Source: Paracoccaceae bacterium (GTDB lineage: Bacteria > Pseudomonadota > Alphaproteobacteria > Rhodobacterales > Rhodobacteraceae). From it: DNA of 56,494 nucleotides. A model generated the notes under the pieces. The model did not search any database. It had not been told where the DNA came from and was given only the letters and a program-made list of their open reading frames with translations. The stretch is taken from the NCBI GenBank assembly GCA_022763485.1, contig JALEGX010000049.1:1-56494 (forward strand). The letters are read 5' to 3'. Shown piece by piece: positions 1 through 8,049 of this stretch (its first letter is position 1; every line of letters starts with the position of its first letter). The translations under genes were made by a program, and so were the position numbers.

Positions 1-1
1 G

Positions 2-703
2 CGGCGGCCCACGGCGCTGCTGGCACGCGACAAGGGGGTGATGCTTCACACTCACTTGGCCGAGAACGAGGAAGACATTGCCTACAGTGAGGCCAAGTTC
101 GGCTGTCGGCCCGGCCAATACGCCGAGGACCTTGGCTGGACGGGGGCGGACGTCTGGCACGCCCATTGCGTCAAGCTGGATGGGGCTGAGATCGACCTCT
201 TTGCCCGGTCCCGCACCGGCGTTGCCCATTGCCCCTGTTCGAACTGTCGTCTGGGCAGCGGTATCGCCCCGGTCCGCCAGATGCGCGATGCCGGGGTGTC
301 GGTCGGGCTGGGCGTTGATGGATCGGCCAGCAATGACGCGGGCAATCTGATGGCAGAGGCCCGTCAGGCGATGTTGCTGCAACGGGTGTCGCAGGGAGCG
401 GATGCGATGTCCGCTCGGGAAGCGCTTGAGATCGCCACGCGGGGCGGGGCGGATGTTCTGGGCCGTCCCGATTGCGGCAGGCTGAGCGCCGGCAAGCGCG
501 CCGATATTGCCATGTGGGATGTCACTGGTGTTGAAAGCGCAGGCAGCTGGGACCCCGCCGCCCTGTTGCTGGCTGGTCCGCAGAAGGTGCGCAACCTCTT
601 TGTCGAAGGCAGACAGGTGGTCCGTGATTTCAACCTTGTGACCATAGACCTGCCTGCTGTGCTGATGCGCCAACGCCAGCTGGCCGAGCGGTTGATGGCC
701 TGA
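2..703 (+). CDS. 8-oxoguanine deaminase / amidohydrolase (5' truncated by window)
   Basis: This is the C-terminal 233 residues of a zinc-dependent amidohydrolase; the reading frame is open to the window edge, so the true start lies outside. Visible metal and active-site motifs are HTHLAEN (visible residues 16-22), WHAHC, HCPCSNCRLGSG and GVDGSASND. The last two resemble the 8-oxoguanine deaminase branch of the AtzB/TrzN-like family, which hydrolyses 8-oxoguanine to urate and ammonia in the cytoplasm. The typical family length is about 450 residues, so roughly half is missing. It converges on the guanine deaminase gene 12 nt downstream, which supports a role in purine salvage or catabolism. 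An S-triazine or other aminohydrolase specificity cannot be excluded from half a protein. Confidence 0.8.
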   Translation, partial: RRPTALLARDKGVMLHTHLAENEEDIAYSEAKFGCRPGQYAEDLGWTGADVWHAHCVKLDGAEIDLFARSRTGVAHCPCSNCRLGSGIAPVRQMRDAGVSVGLGVDGSASNDAGNLMAEARQAMLLQRVSQGADAMSAREALEIATRGGADVLGRPDCGRLSAGKRADIAMWDVTGVESAGSWDPAALLLAGPQKVRNLFVEGRQVVRDFNLVTIDLPAVLMRQRQLAERLMA

Positions 704-715
704 GCCTGCTCAGGC

Positions 716-1999
716 TCAGACGCGGCGACCGCCGATCCAGACCTCTGCAATGGCGCGGTCGTCCCCCATCATCAGGGTCGGGAACACCGCTTCCCACAGG
801 GTTTCGGCGCGTTCAGACCGCTGTGCAATCGCCGGGGTCGAGGCCAGGTCAAGCACCACAAGATCCGCCTCCTTTCCCGGTGATAGATTGCCGATCACAT
901 CGCCCATGTGCAGCGTCTCGGCCGACCCTTGCGTCGCCAGCCAGATCAGCTGGGCCGCGTGCAGGGGGGTGCCCCGAAGCTGCCCGATCTCATAGGCGGC
1001 GGCCATCGTGCGCAGCATCGAGAAGCTGGACCCGCCGCCGGTGTCGGTTGCCAGCCCGATGCGCTGGCCTTCGGCCATTAGGCCGGCCATGTCAAAGAGG
1101 CCCGATCCGATGAAGGTGTTTGAGGTCGGGCAATGGACCAGTCCGGCGCCATGTTCGCGCAGCTGATCGCGTTCGCGTTGTTCCAGATGGATGGCATGAC
1201 CGTACAGTCCACGTGCCCCCAGCAGGCCGAACTGCTCGTAAGTATCCAGATAGTCGCGGGTCTCGGGAAAGAGGGAACGGACCCATTCGATCTCATCGGT
1301 CTGTTCGCTCAGATGGGTTTGCATCAGGCAATCGGGATGTTCCGCCCAAAGCGCGCCCATCGCCTCCAGCTGCGCGGGCGTGGAGGTCGGCGAGAAGCGT
1401 GGCGTAATCGCATAGGAAATGCGGTCCGCACCATGCCATTTGCCGATCAGCGCCTTGGACTGGTCATAGGCGCTTTGTGCGGTGTCGCGCAGGAAGTCCG
1501 GCGCATTGCGGTCCATGCAGGTCTTGCCCGCCACCACCCGCTGACCGCGGGCCTGGGCAGCCTGAAAGAACGCGTCAACGCTTTCGGGGTGGATGGTGCA
1601 GAAGCTGCACATCGTCGTAGTGCCATGGGCCGCCGTCAGATCCAGATAGCGGGATGCGATTTCAACCGCATAGGCAGGATCACCGAATTTCCCCTCTTCG
1701 GGGAAAGTGTAACTGTTCAGCCAGTCGATCAGCCGTTTGCCCCAGCTGGCGATCATCGCTGTCTGTGGGTAGTGCACATGCGCATCAACAAAACCCGCAA
1801 GGATCAGCTTGCCGGGATGCCGGGTGACCTGCGCCTCGGGAAACTGCGCCAGCAGCGTGGTTTCATTGCCCACCGCCAGGATTTTGCCATCGCCAAAGGC
1901 CACGGCTTCATCAATCTGTGCCGCTTCTTCAGGGTCCAGATGAAAGGGGTGCCCGGAAAAGGACAGAACCTGCCCAATCAGGATAGTCTCGGCCTGCAT
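716..1999 (-). CDS. guaD: guanine deaminase
   Basis: A 427-residue cytosolic amidohydrolase expected to convert guanine to xanthine and ammonia. Motifs in order are DAHVHYPQ (His74 and His76, metal ligands), GTTTMCSF, QTHLSEQ, YGHAIHL, HCPTSNTFIGSG and ATDTGGG, the canonical guanine deaminase series. The start at 1999 is chosen because GGAG lies 9 nt upstream and the protein then begins MQAETILIGQ. The frame stays open for 37 more codons to 2110, but that extension has no family similarity that I recognise and would run into the divergent promoter region. It converges on the 8-oxoguanine deaminase gene and diverges from mgtE, with 131 bp between the two starts. Confidence 0.92.
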   Translation of the reverse strand: MQAETILIGQVLSFSGHPFHLDPEEAAQIDEAVAFGDGKILAVGNETTLLAQFPEAQVTRHPGKLILAGFVDAHVHYPQTAMIASWGKRLIDWLNSYTFPEEGKFGDPAYAVEIASRYLDLTAAHGTTTMCSFCTIHPESVDAFFQAAQARGQRVVAGKTCMDRNAPDFLRDTAQSAYDQSKALIGKWHGADRISYAITPRFSPTSTPAQLEAMGALWAEHPDCLMQTHLSEQTDEIEWVRSLFPETRDYLDTYEQFGLLGARGLYGHAIHLEQRERDQLREHGAGLVHCPTSNTFIGSGLFDMAGLMAEGQRIGLATDTGGGSSFSMLRTMAAAYEIGQLRGTPLHAAQLIWLATQGSAETLHMGDVIGNLSPGKEADLVVLDLASTPAIAQRSERAETLWEAVFPTLMMGDDRAIAEVWIGGRRV

Positions 2000-2130
2000 T
2001 GCTGCGATCTCCGGTTGCCAAACAACGGCACACAGGATAGCCGCGACACAACTCGCGGTAAATTCTGCCATTGTCATTGTTTTCCGGTAGCTGCTTCTTT
2101 TAGTTTGCACCCAATCGGGGAGGGTAGTGC

Positions 2131-3528
2131 ATGACCACAGGACTGGATCAGATCGACACTGACACCGCCCGTGATGATGACGATGCCTATGCGCTGGACC
2201 GCAAGGATATTGCGGCGATCCTCTATGCTGTTGATCGCGATGACCGCGAAACGCTGACCACCTTGATGGAACCGCTGCATGCGGCGGACATCGCGGACCT
2301 TCTGGAACAGATCAACGCCTTTGACCGGACACGTCTGATCCGGCTCTATGATCGTGAATTCGACGGCGACATCCTGTCGGAACTGGACGAAGGGATTCGC
2401 GAAGAGGTCATTTCGATCCTCAAGCCCGACGTGCTGGCCGAGGCCGTGCGCGATCTGGAAAGCGATGACGTCGTCGACCTGCTGGAAGATCTGGAAGAGC
2501 CGCAGCAGGAAGCCATCCTTGAGGTTCTGGAAGACGCCGACCGTGTCGCGGCCGAACAGGCGCTGAGCTACCCGGAATATTCCGCCGGCCGGATGATGCA
2601 GCGCGAAGTCGTCATGGCGCCTGAGCACTGGACCGTGGGCGATGCCATCGACTTCATGCGCGAGAGCGAAGAGCTGCCGGAACAGTTCTATCATGTGATC
2701 CTGGTTGACCCCCGGATGCGTCCCGTCGGCAATGTCACGCTGGGCAAGATCATGGCGTCTGCCCGGACCACCGCGTTGAAGAACATCGTGGAAGATGTGT
2801 TCCAGGTGATCCCGGCGACACAGGATGAAGAAGATGTCGCCTATGCGTTCAACCAGTACCACCTGATCTCGGCCCCGGTGGTGGACGAAGACGACCGGCT
2901 GGTCGGTATGATCACCATTGATGACGCGATGGCAGTGCTGGATGAAGAGCACGAGGAGGACATCCTGCGCCTTGCAGGTGTGGGCGAAGAAAGCTCGCTG
3001 AACGACCGGGTGTTGGAAACCACCCGGCAGCGTCTGCCCTGGCTTGCGGTCAACCTGGTGACGGCGGTTCTGGCGTCACTGGTGATCGCGCAGTTCGAAG
3101 ATACGATTGCCGCCTTCGTGGCGCTGGCTGTGCTGATGCCGATCGTGGCCTCCATGGGGGGCAATGCAGGCACCCAGTCCCTGACGGTGGCGGTGCGCGC
3201 TCTGGCCACCAAGGACCTGACCGGGGCCAACGTCTGGCGTGTGATCCGGCGCGAGGTGATGGTGGGGCTGCTCAATGGCGTGGTTTTTGCCGTGGTCATG
3301 GGAATCGTCGGAATCATCTGGTTCGGATCACCGGTTCTGGGTGGGGTGATCGCTGTCGCGATGGTGGTGAATCTGGTCGTGGCTGGCTTGGCAGGAACGG
3401 TCATTCCCGTGCTTCTTGAACGTCTGGGGGTGGACCCTGCCTTGGCCTCGGGCGCCTTTGTGACAACCGTGACCGATGTGGTCGGATTCTTCGCGTTTCT
3501 TGGGCTGGCCGCCGTCGTTTTGCTGTAG
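2131..3528 (+). CDS. mgtE: magnesium transporter MgtE
   Basis: A 465-residue Mg2+ channel/transporter of the inner membrane. An acidic N-terminal MgtE_N domain (about residues 35-135) is followed by two CBS motifs (about 140-265) and a C-terminal membrane domain of about five helices from residue 300. The membrane domain carries the family signature PIVASMGGNAGTQS near residues 335-350. In this family the N and CBS domains sense cytoplasmic Mg2+ and gate the pore. A strong GGGAGG Shine-Dalgarno sequence lies 6-7 nt before the ATG. Only 11 nt separate the stop from fthC, so the two are probably cotranscribed. I see no obvious Mg2+ riboswitch in the 131-bp upstream gap. Confidence 0.95.
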   Translation: MTTGLDQIDTDTARDDDDAYALDRKDIAAILYAVDRDDRETLTTLMEPLHAADIADLLEQINAFDRTRLIRLYDREFDGDILSELDEGIREEVISILKPDVLAEAVRDLESDDVVDLLEDLEEPQQEAILEVLEDADRVAAEQALSYPEYSAGRMMQREVVMAPEHWTVGDAIDFMRESEELPEQFYHVILVDPRMRPVGNVTLGKIMASARTTALKNIVEDVFQVIPATQDEEDVAYAFNQYHLISAPVVDEDDRLVGMITIDDAMAVLDEEHEEDILRLAGVGEESSLNDRVLETTRQRLPWLAVNLVTAVLASLVIAQFEDTIAAFVALAVLMPIVASMGGNAGTQSLTVAVRALATKDLTGANVWRVIRREVMVGLLNGVVFAVVMGIVGIIWFGSPVLGGVIAVAMVVNLVVAGLAGTVIPVLLERLGVDPALASGAFVTTVTDVVGFFAFLGLAAVVLL

Positions 3529-3539
3529 GAGCACCAAGC

Positions 3540-4097
3540 ATGACCGATCTTACCGAAATCAAGGCGCAGGCCCGCAAGGCCGCCTTTGCACGGCGAAAGC
3601 AGGCGTTTGACACGCGGCCACCGGGGGCGGCCGGGCATCTGTCCGAAGTGCTGGCAGGGTATCGCGGGGTGCCTATGGCGGGCTACATGCCGATCCGAAC
3701 AGAAATCAACCCGCTGCCCGCAATGGCCGAGGCGGCAGCGCATGGAGATGTTTCCGTGCCGGTCATTCAGGGCGAAGGCCTGCCGCTTAAGTTCAGCCGC
3801 TGGACCCCGGAAGGCGAACTGCGCGACGGTCCCTTCGGGGCCAAGGTTCCTGTGGTGGACGATTACTTCGAGCCCGAGATCCTGATTGTTCCTTTGGTCG
3901 CCTTTGACGCCCGTGGAGGCCGTTTGGGATATGGTGGCGGGTTCTACGACCGCACGCTGGAATTACTGCGCGGCAAGCGCCCAACGCTGGCCATCGGTTT
4001 TGCCTTTGATGCGCAGGAGGCCGAAGATCTGCCGCTGGAGCCGACGGATCAGCCGCTCAACATGCTGATCACCGAAAGCCGGGTGCTGGAGTTTTAA
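3540..4097 (+). CDS. fthC: 5-formyltetrahydrofolate cyclo-ligase
   Basis: A 185-residue cytosolic enzyme that uses ATP to convert 5-formyl-THF to 5,10-methenyl-THF. The diagnostic sequence YGGGFYDRTL lies near residues 130-140 and is preceded by the conserved LIVPLVAFDARGGRLG strand. The basic N-terminus (KAQARKAAFARRKQ) is typical of the family, and the length is normal. A GGAG sits 8 nt before the ATG. It follows mgtE closely and precedes the YmdB-like gene, forming a likely mgtE-fthC-ymdB transcript. In many proteobacteria this gene neighbours 6S RNA, but the gaps on either side here (11 and 66 nt) are too short for it. Confidence 0.93.
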   Translation: MTDLTEIKAQARKAAFARRKQAFDTRPPGAAGHLSEVLAGYRGVPMAGYMPIRTEINPLPAMAEAAAHGDVSVPVIQGEGLPLKFSRWTPEGELRDGPFGAKVPVVDDYFEPEILIVPLVAFDARGGRLGYGGGFYDRTLELLRGKRPTLAIGFAFDAQEAEDLPLEPTDQPLNMLITESRVLEF

Positions 4098-4163
4098 GGC
4101 GATTTCGGCGAAGCGGGGCGCGAAAGCCTTGTTCTTGCATCAGCACCAGCTTAGGACAGCTTC

Positions 4164-4976
4164 ATGAGGATTTTGTTTCTGGGAGACGTGATGGGCCGCG
4201 CTGGGCGTCGGGCCGTCACCGAGAACCTGCCGCGTCTGCGTGACGAATGGCGGCTGGATTTCGTCGTGGTCAATGGTGAAAACGCCAGCAATGGCATGGG
4301 GCTGAGCGGAGAGCACGCCCGTCTGTTGCTGAGCGCAGGTGTCGATTGTCTGACGCTTGGGGATCACGCGTTCGACCAGAAGGACATGCTGCAATTCATC
4401 GAAGGTGAAAGCCGCATTGTCCGCCCGCTGAACTTTGCCAAAGGCGCGCCCGGACGCGGTTATCGCCTGTTCAACGCGCCCGGTGGCCGAAAGGTGCTGG
4501 TGCTGCAAGTTCTTGGGCAGGTCTTCATGAAGCGGGCGTTTGACGATCCGTTTTCAGCGGTGGAGCAGGTGTTGAAGTCGCACCCACGCGGCGGGCTGGC
4601 GCAGGCCATCATCGTGGACGTGCACTGCGAAGCCACGTCCGAGAAGATGGCGATGGGGCATTTCTGCAATGGCAAGGCCTCGCTTGTTGTCGGCACCCAC
4701 ACGCATGTGCCCACTGGCGATGCACAGATCCTGAACGGCGGGACCGCCTATCTGACCGACGCCGGCATGTGCGGCGACTACGATTCCGTCATCGGCATGG
4801 ACAAGATCGAACCCATGCGCCGTTTCGTCACCGGGATGCCCAAAACCCGGTTCACACCGGCCAACGGCGAGGCGACGCTCTCAGGCGTCTTTGTCGAGAC
4901 AGATGATCGCAGCGGCGAGGCCAAGACCGTGCGCATGATCCGCGTTGGCGGGCGTCTGGAACAGGCACACCCTTGA
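4164..4976 (+). CDS. YmdB-family metallophosphoesterase (TIGR00282)
   Basis: A 270-residue calcineurin-like phosphoesterase. The metal-binding motifs are visible: GDVMG (residues 7-11), NGENAS (about 38-43), GDHAFDQ (about 69), a DVHCEATSEK segment near 149 and GTHTHVPTGD near 178. Characterised members such as Bacillus YmdB and the Deinococcus homologue are di-metal 2',3'-cyclic nucleotide phosphodiesterases, so RNA-breakdown products are likely substrates. AGGA lies 7 nt before the ATG. It follows fthC by 66 nt and is probably the last gene of that transcript. Family assignment is firm; the physiological substrate is inferred. Confidence 0.9.
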   Translation: MRILFLGDVMGRAGRRAVTENLPRLRDEWRLDFVVVNGENASNGMGLSGEHARLLLSAGVDCLTLGDHAFDQKDMLQFIEGESRIVRPLNFAKGAPGRGYRLFNAPGGRKVLVLQVLGQVFMKRAFDDPFSAVEQVLKSHPRGGLAQAIIVDVHCEATSEKMAMGHFCNGKASLVVGTHTHVPTGDAQILNGGTAYLTDAGMCGDYDSVIGMDKIEPMRRFVTGMPKTRFTPANGEATLSGVFVETDDRSGEAKTVRMIRVGGRLEQAHP

Positions 4977-5102
4977 ATTTCTGAAGCTTTTCCAAAACAG
5001 CTCCTTTTGTTTGCGCATTTTGGTACGGTGCACGAGAGAGTTGCGTTCGCTCATGTGATCCAACAAAGTGTCTTGGGCCAAACGCGAGTCTAGAAAGAAA
5101 CT

Positions 5103-6881
5103 ATGGATCTATTCCACCTGTCCCAAACAGCGAGTGCCATTGTTACTCTGGTTGTTGTGGGTCTGATGTTCGTTGCCTTCCTGCGTGAAGTGCTCCCAAC
5201 AGAGGTCGTGGCCCTGACGGGCGTTTCCGTTCTTCTTGTGACAGGCGCGCTGCCTTATCAGGAGGCGCTTCCGGTTCTGGCCAATCCCGCGCCTTGGACG
5301 ATTGCGGCGATGTTCATCATCATGGGGGCGCTGGTGCGCACCGGTGCTCTGGATGCCTTTACGGCGGTTGCAAGCAAGCAGGCCCGGGTCAATCCCAAGC
5401 TCGCGATCGCGATGTTGATGGCATTTGTCGTCACTGCCTCGGCCTTTGTGTCGAATACGCCTGTTGTCGTGGTGATGATCCCGGTCTTTGTGCAGATCGC
5501 GCGCACCATGGGGGTTTCGGCCTCGAAAATGCTGATACCTCTCAGCTATGCGGCCATTCTGGGCGGAACGCTGACCCTGATCGGGACCTCTACCAACCTT
5601 CTGGTTGATGGTGTTGCACGCGCCCAGGGGCTGGAGGCGTTTTCGATCTTCGAAGTGACGCCGCTTGGCCTTGCCTTGGTGGTGTGGGGCATGGTCTACC
5701 TGCGCTTCATCGCGCCCCGGCTGCTGCCGGATCGGGACAGTCTGGCAGAGATGCTGAGCGACAAATCCAAGATGAAATTCTTTACCGAGGCGGTGGTTCC
5801 CCCCGACAGCAACCTGATCGGCCGTGAAGTGACCGGCGTTCAGCTGTTCAAACGTCCGGGGGTGCGCCTGATCGACGTCATTCGTGGCGATCTGTCGTTG
5901 CGGCGGGAACTCAAGGGCGTCGAACTGCAGGTCGGGGACCGTGTGGTGTTGCGGACCCGCATGACCGAACTGCTCAGCCTTCAGCGCGATAAGTCGCTGC
6001 GCCGTGTGGATCAGGTGTCCAGCGTGGAAACATCCACTGTCGAAGTCCTCATCTCTCCGGGCTGCCGGATGGTTGGCCGGCGGTTGGGCGACCTGCGTTT
6101 GCGTCGTCGCTACGGGGTGTATGTCCTGGCGGTCCATCGCAGGAACCAGAACATCGGGCAGCAGCTGGATCAGATGAGCGTCCGTGTCGGCGATACGCTG
6201 CTGCTGGAAGGTGCTCCGGCAGATATCCAGAGACTGGCCGCCGACATGGATCTGGTCGACGTCACCCAGCCTTCGGAGCGGGCGTTCCGCCGTGGGCACG
6301 CGCCCATCGCAATGGCGGCGCTGTTTGGGATTGTGGCGCTTGCTGCGCTGGGGGTGGCTCCGATCTTCCTGTTGTCGATCCTTGCGGTCGCCGTGGTTCT
6401 GGTCACCCGCTGTATTGATGCGGATGAGGCGTTTTCCTTCGTCGATGGCCGCTTGCTTGCGCTGATCTTCTCGATGCTGGCGATCGGGGCCGCCCTGGAA
6501 AGCTCAGGCGCTGTGCGCCTGATCGTCGAAGCGGTCGCGCCCTCACTCTCGGTGCTGCCTCCGTTCCTGCTGGTCTGGGCGGTCTATCTGCTGACCTCTG
6601 TCCTGACCGAGCTGGTGTCCAACAACGCAGTTGCCGTCGTGGTCACGCCCATCGCAATCGGGCTTGCACAGGCCATGGGGCTGGATCCACGCCCGCTGGT
6701 GATTGCGGTGATGATTGCGGCCTCCGCCTCTTTTGCGACGCCTATCGGATATCAGACCAACATGATGGTCTATGGCCCCGGCGGCTACAAATTCTCTGAC
6801 TTCCTGAGGGTAGGTGTCCCGCTCAACCTGAGCGCGGGCCTACTGGCCTCGCTGTTGATCCCGTTGATCTGGCCGCTCTAG
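5103..6881 (+). CDS. SLC13-family permease with two RCK_C domains (copy 1)
   Basis: A 592-residue inner-membrane protein. N-terminal helices (to about residue 205) include the loop motif SNTPVVVVMIPV and the TLIGTSTNLLVDG signature of Na+/anion symporters. Two soluble TrkA_C/RCK_C domains follow (about 215-295 and 305-385). The second membrane half includes LTSVLTELVSNNAVAVVVTP and ASFATPIGYQTN, the repeat of the first-half signature. This architecture is shared with the SLC13/ArsB-like group often annotated for sulfate or other anions; the substrate cannot be read from sequence. The 8-nt gap and strong Shine-Dalgarno before the TPM gene suggest cotranscription. A paralogue with the same architecture lies at 12555-14327. 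Confidence 0.88.
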   Translation: MDLFHLSQTASAIVTLVVVGLMFVAFLREVLPTEVVALTGVSVLLVTGALPYQEALPVLANPAPWTIAAMFIIMGALVRTGALDAFTAVASKQARVNPKLAIAMLMAFVVTASAFVSNTPVVVVMIPVFVQIARTMGVSASKMLIPLSYAAILGGTLTLIGTSTNLLVDGVARAQGLEAFSIFEVTPLGLALVVWGMVYLRFIAPRLLPDRDSLAEMLSDKSKMKFFTEAVVPPDSNLIGREVTGVQLFKRPGVRLIDVIRGDLSLRRELKGVELQVGDRVVLRTRMTELLSLQRDKSLRRVDQVSSVETSTVEVLISPGCRMVGRRLGDLRLRRRYGVYVLAVHRRNQNIGQQLDQMSVRVGDTLLLEGAPADIQRLAADMDLVDVTQPSERAFRRGHAPIAMAALFGIVALAALGVAPIFLLSILAVAVVLVTRCIDADEAFSFVDGRLLALIFSMLAIGAALESSGAVRLIVEAVAPSLSVLPPFLLVWAVYLLTSVLTELVSNNAVAVVVTPIAIGLAQAMGLDPRPLVIAVMIAASASFATPIGYQTNMMVYGPGGYKFSDFLRVGVPLNLSAGLLASLLIPLIWPL

Positions 6882-6889
6882 GAGGGGAC

Positions 6890-8044
6890 ATGACCCGGCG
6901 CGATCTGAAGTTCCTTTTTGTCATTGCCGGTCTTGTCGTCGTGGTGGGGCTGGCCATCGGGTATATCGCGGGAACGCTGTCCCGATCAGAAGCGCCCCGG
7001 ACAACAGAGCCGGGCGCTGCCAGGCAGGGCTGGCATCCCGCAGAAGCGGTGACCGACGGATATCCGGGGTATCAGGAGCTTTATGTCAACGACTACGCCG
7101 ATCTGCTTGATCCGGCCGCCGAAGGGCGCATTCGCGGCAAGCTGAAATCCCTGTTCCGCAGCACGGATATCGAAATGACGGTGCTGACGATCGACAGCAT
7201 GGCGCGCTATGGCCATGCCGGAGCGATCGAGCCTTTTGCAACGGGCCTGTTCAATCAGTGGGGGATCGGCGACGCCAAACGGAACGACGGTGTTCTGGTT
7301 CTGGTCGCGGCCGATGACCGCAAGATGCGGATTGAGCTGGGGGCCGGGTTTTCCCGCAGCTGGGACGCACGGATGCAGCGGGTCATTGATACCGGCTTCC
7401 TGCCGCATTTCCGCGACGACGCATATCAGACGGGCATCGAAACGGGTGTGGATGCGACCATCTTCGAGCTGACAGGTGCGCTGCCGGAACATCAGGACCT
7501 TGGCACCGTGCAGCGCGGCTGGGCGTGGATCTGGTACAAGATGCGCGCCATCGGGGACTGGATCTGGGCTGGCCTGCTGGTGCCTGCGGTCGGCGGGTGG
7601 CTGGGCCTACGGCGCTACCTGCGGAACCGGCCCCGGTCATGTTCGGCCTGTGGCACCATGATGGAACGCCTGGACGAAGCTGCGGACGACGAGTTTCTGG
7701 ATGACGGTCAACAGACCGAGGAATTCGTCAAATCGGTGGATTATGATGTCTGGTCCTGCGGCAGTTGCGGACACATGGACATTCATGGATACAAAAGCTG
7801 GTTTTCCGGGCACGGCAACTGCCCGCAATGTGCCTATCGGACGATGAAGACCGAAACCACGGTTCTGGTGTCAGCCACCACCTCCAGCACCGGGCGCAAG
7901 CGTATCGACTATGACTGCCGCCATTGCGGGTATCACAACCAGGTGTTCCGGGTGATCCCGCGCAAGACCAAATCCTCCGGCTCTGGCGGTGGCTCCTTCG
8001 GGGGTGGTTCGTCCTCTGGTGGTGGTGCCAGCGGCAGCTGGTGA
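6890..8044 (+). CDS. TPM-domain membrane protein with Cys-pair tail
   Basis: A 384-residue protein. Residues 5-27 form a transmembrane anchor. A TPM domain (YgcG/Psb32 type, about 65-195) follows, with the family-like segments VNDYADLL, GIGDAKRNDGVLVLVA and RKMRIELG. A second hydrophobic segment lies near 220-240. The C-terminal half contains CxxC pairs (CSACG, CGSCGH, CPQC, CRHCG) that resemble zinc ribbons, and it ends in a flexible Gly/Ser tail. The likely topology is TPM outside and zinc-ribbon part inside. TPM domains occur in phosphatase-like or chaperone-like proteins, but no function is assigned here. AGGAGGGG 3 nt from the ATG and the 8-nt gap link it to the upstream permease. Confidence 0.82.
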   Translation: MTRRDLKFLFVIAGLVVVVGLAIGYIAGTLSRSEAPRTTEPGAARQGWHPAEAVTDGYPGYQELYVNDYADLLDPAAEGRIRGKLKSLFRSTDIEMTVLTIDSMARYGHAGAIEPFATGLFNQWGIGDAKRNDGVLVLVAADDRKMRIELGAGFSRSWDARMQRVIDTGFLPHFRDDAYQTGIETGVDATIFELTGALPEHQDLGTVQRGWAWIWYKMRAIGDWIWAGLLVPAVGGWLGLRRYLRNRPRSCSACGTMMERLDEAADDEFLDDGQQTEEFVKSVDYDVWSCGSCGHMDIHGYKSWFSGHGNCPQCAYRTMKTETTVLVSATTSSTGRKRIDYDCRHCGYHNQVFRVIPRKTKSSGSGGGSFGGGSSSGGGASGSW

Positions 8045-8049
8045 TCCGG

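Noticed and set aside
3529..4163. 6S RNA near the fthC gene
   Set aside because: The gene is a frequent 6S RNA neighbour, but the gaps are 11 and 66 nt, too short for an RNA of that size.
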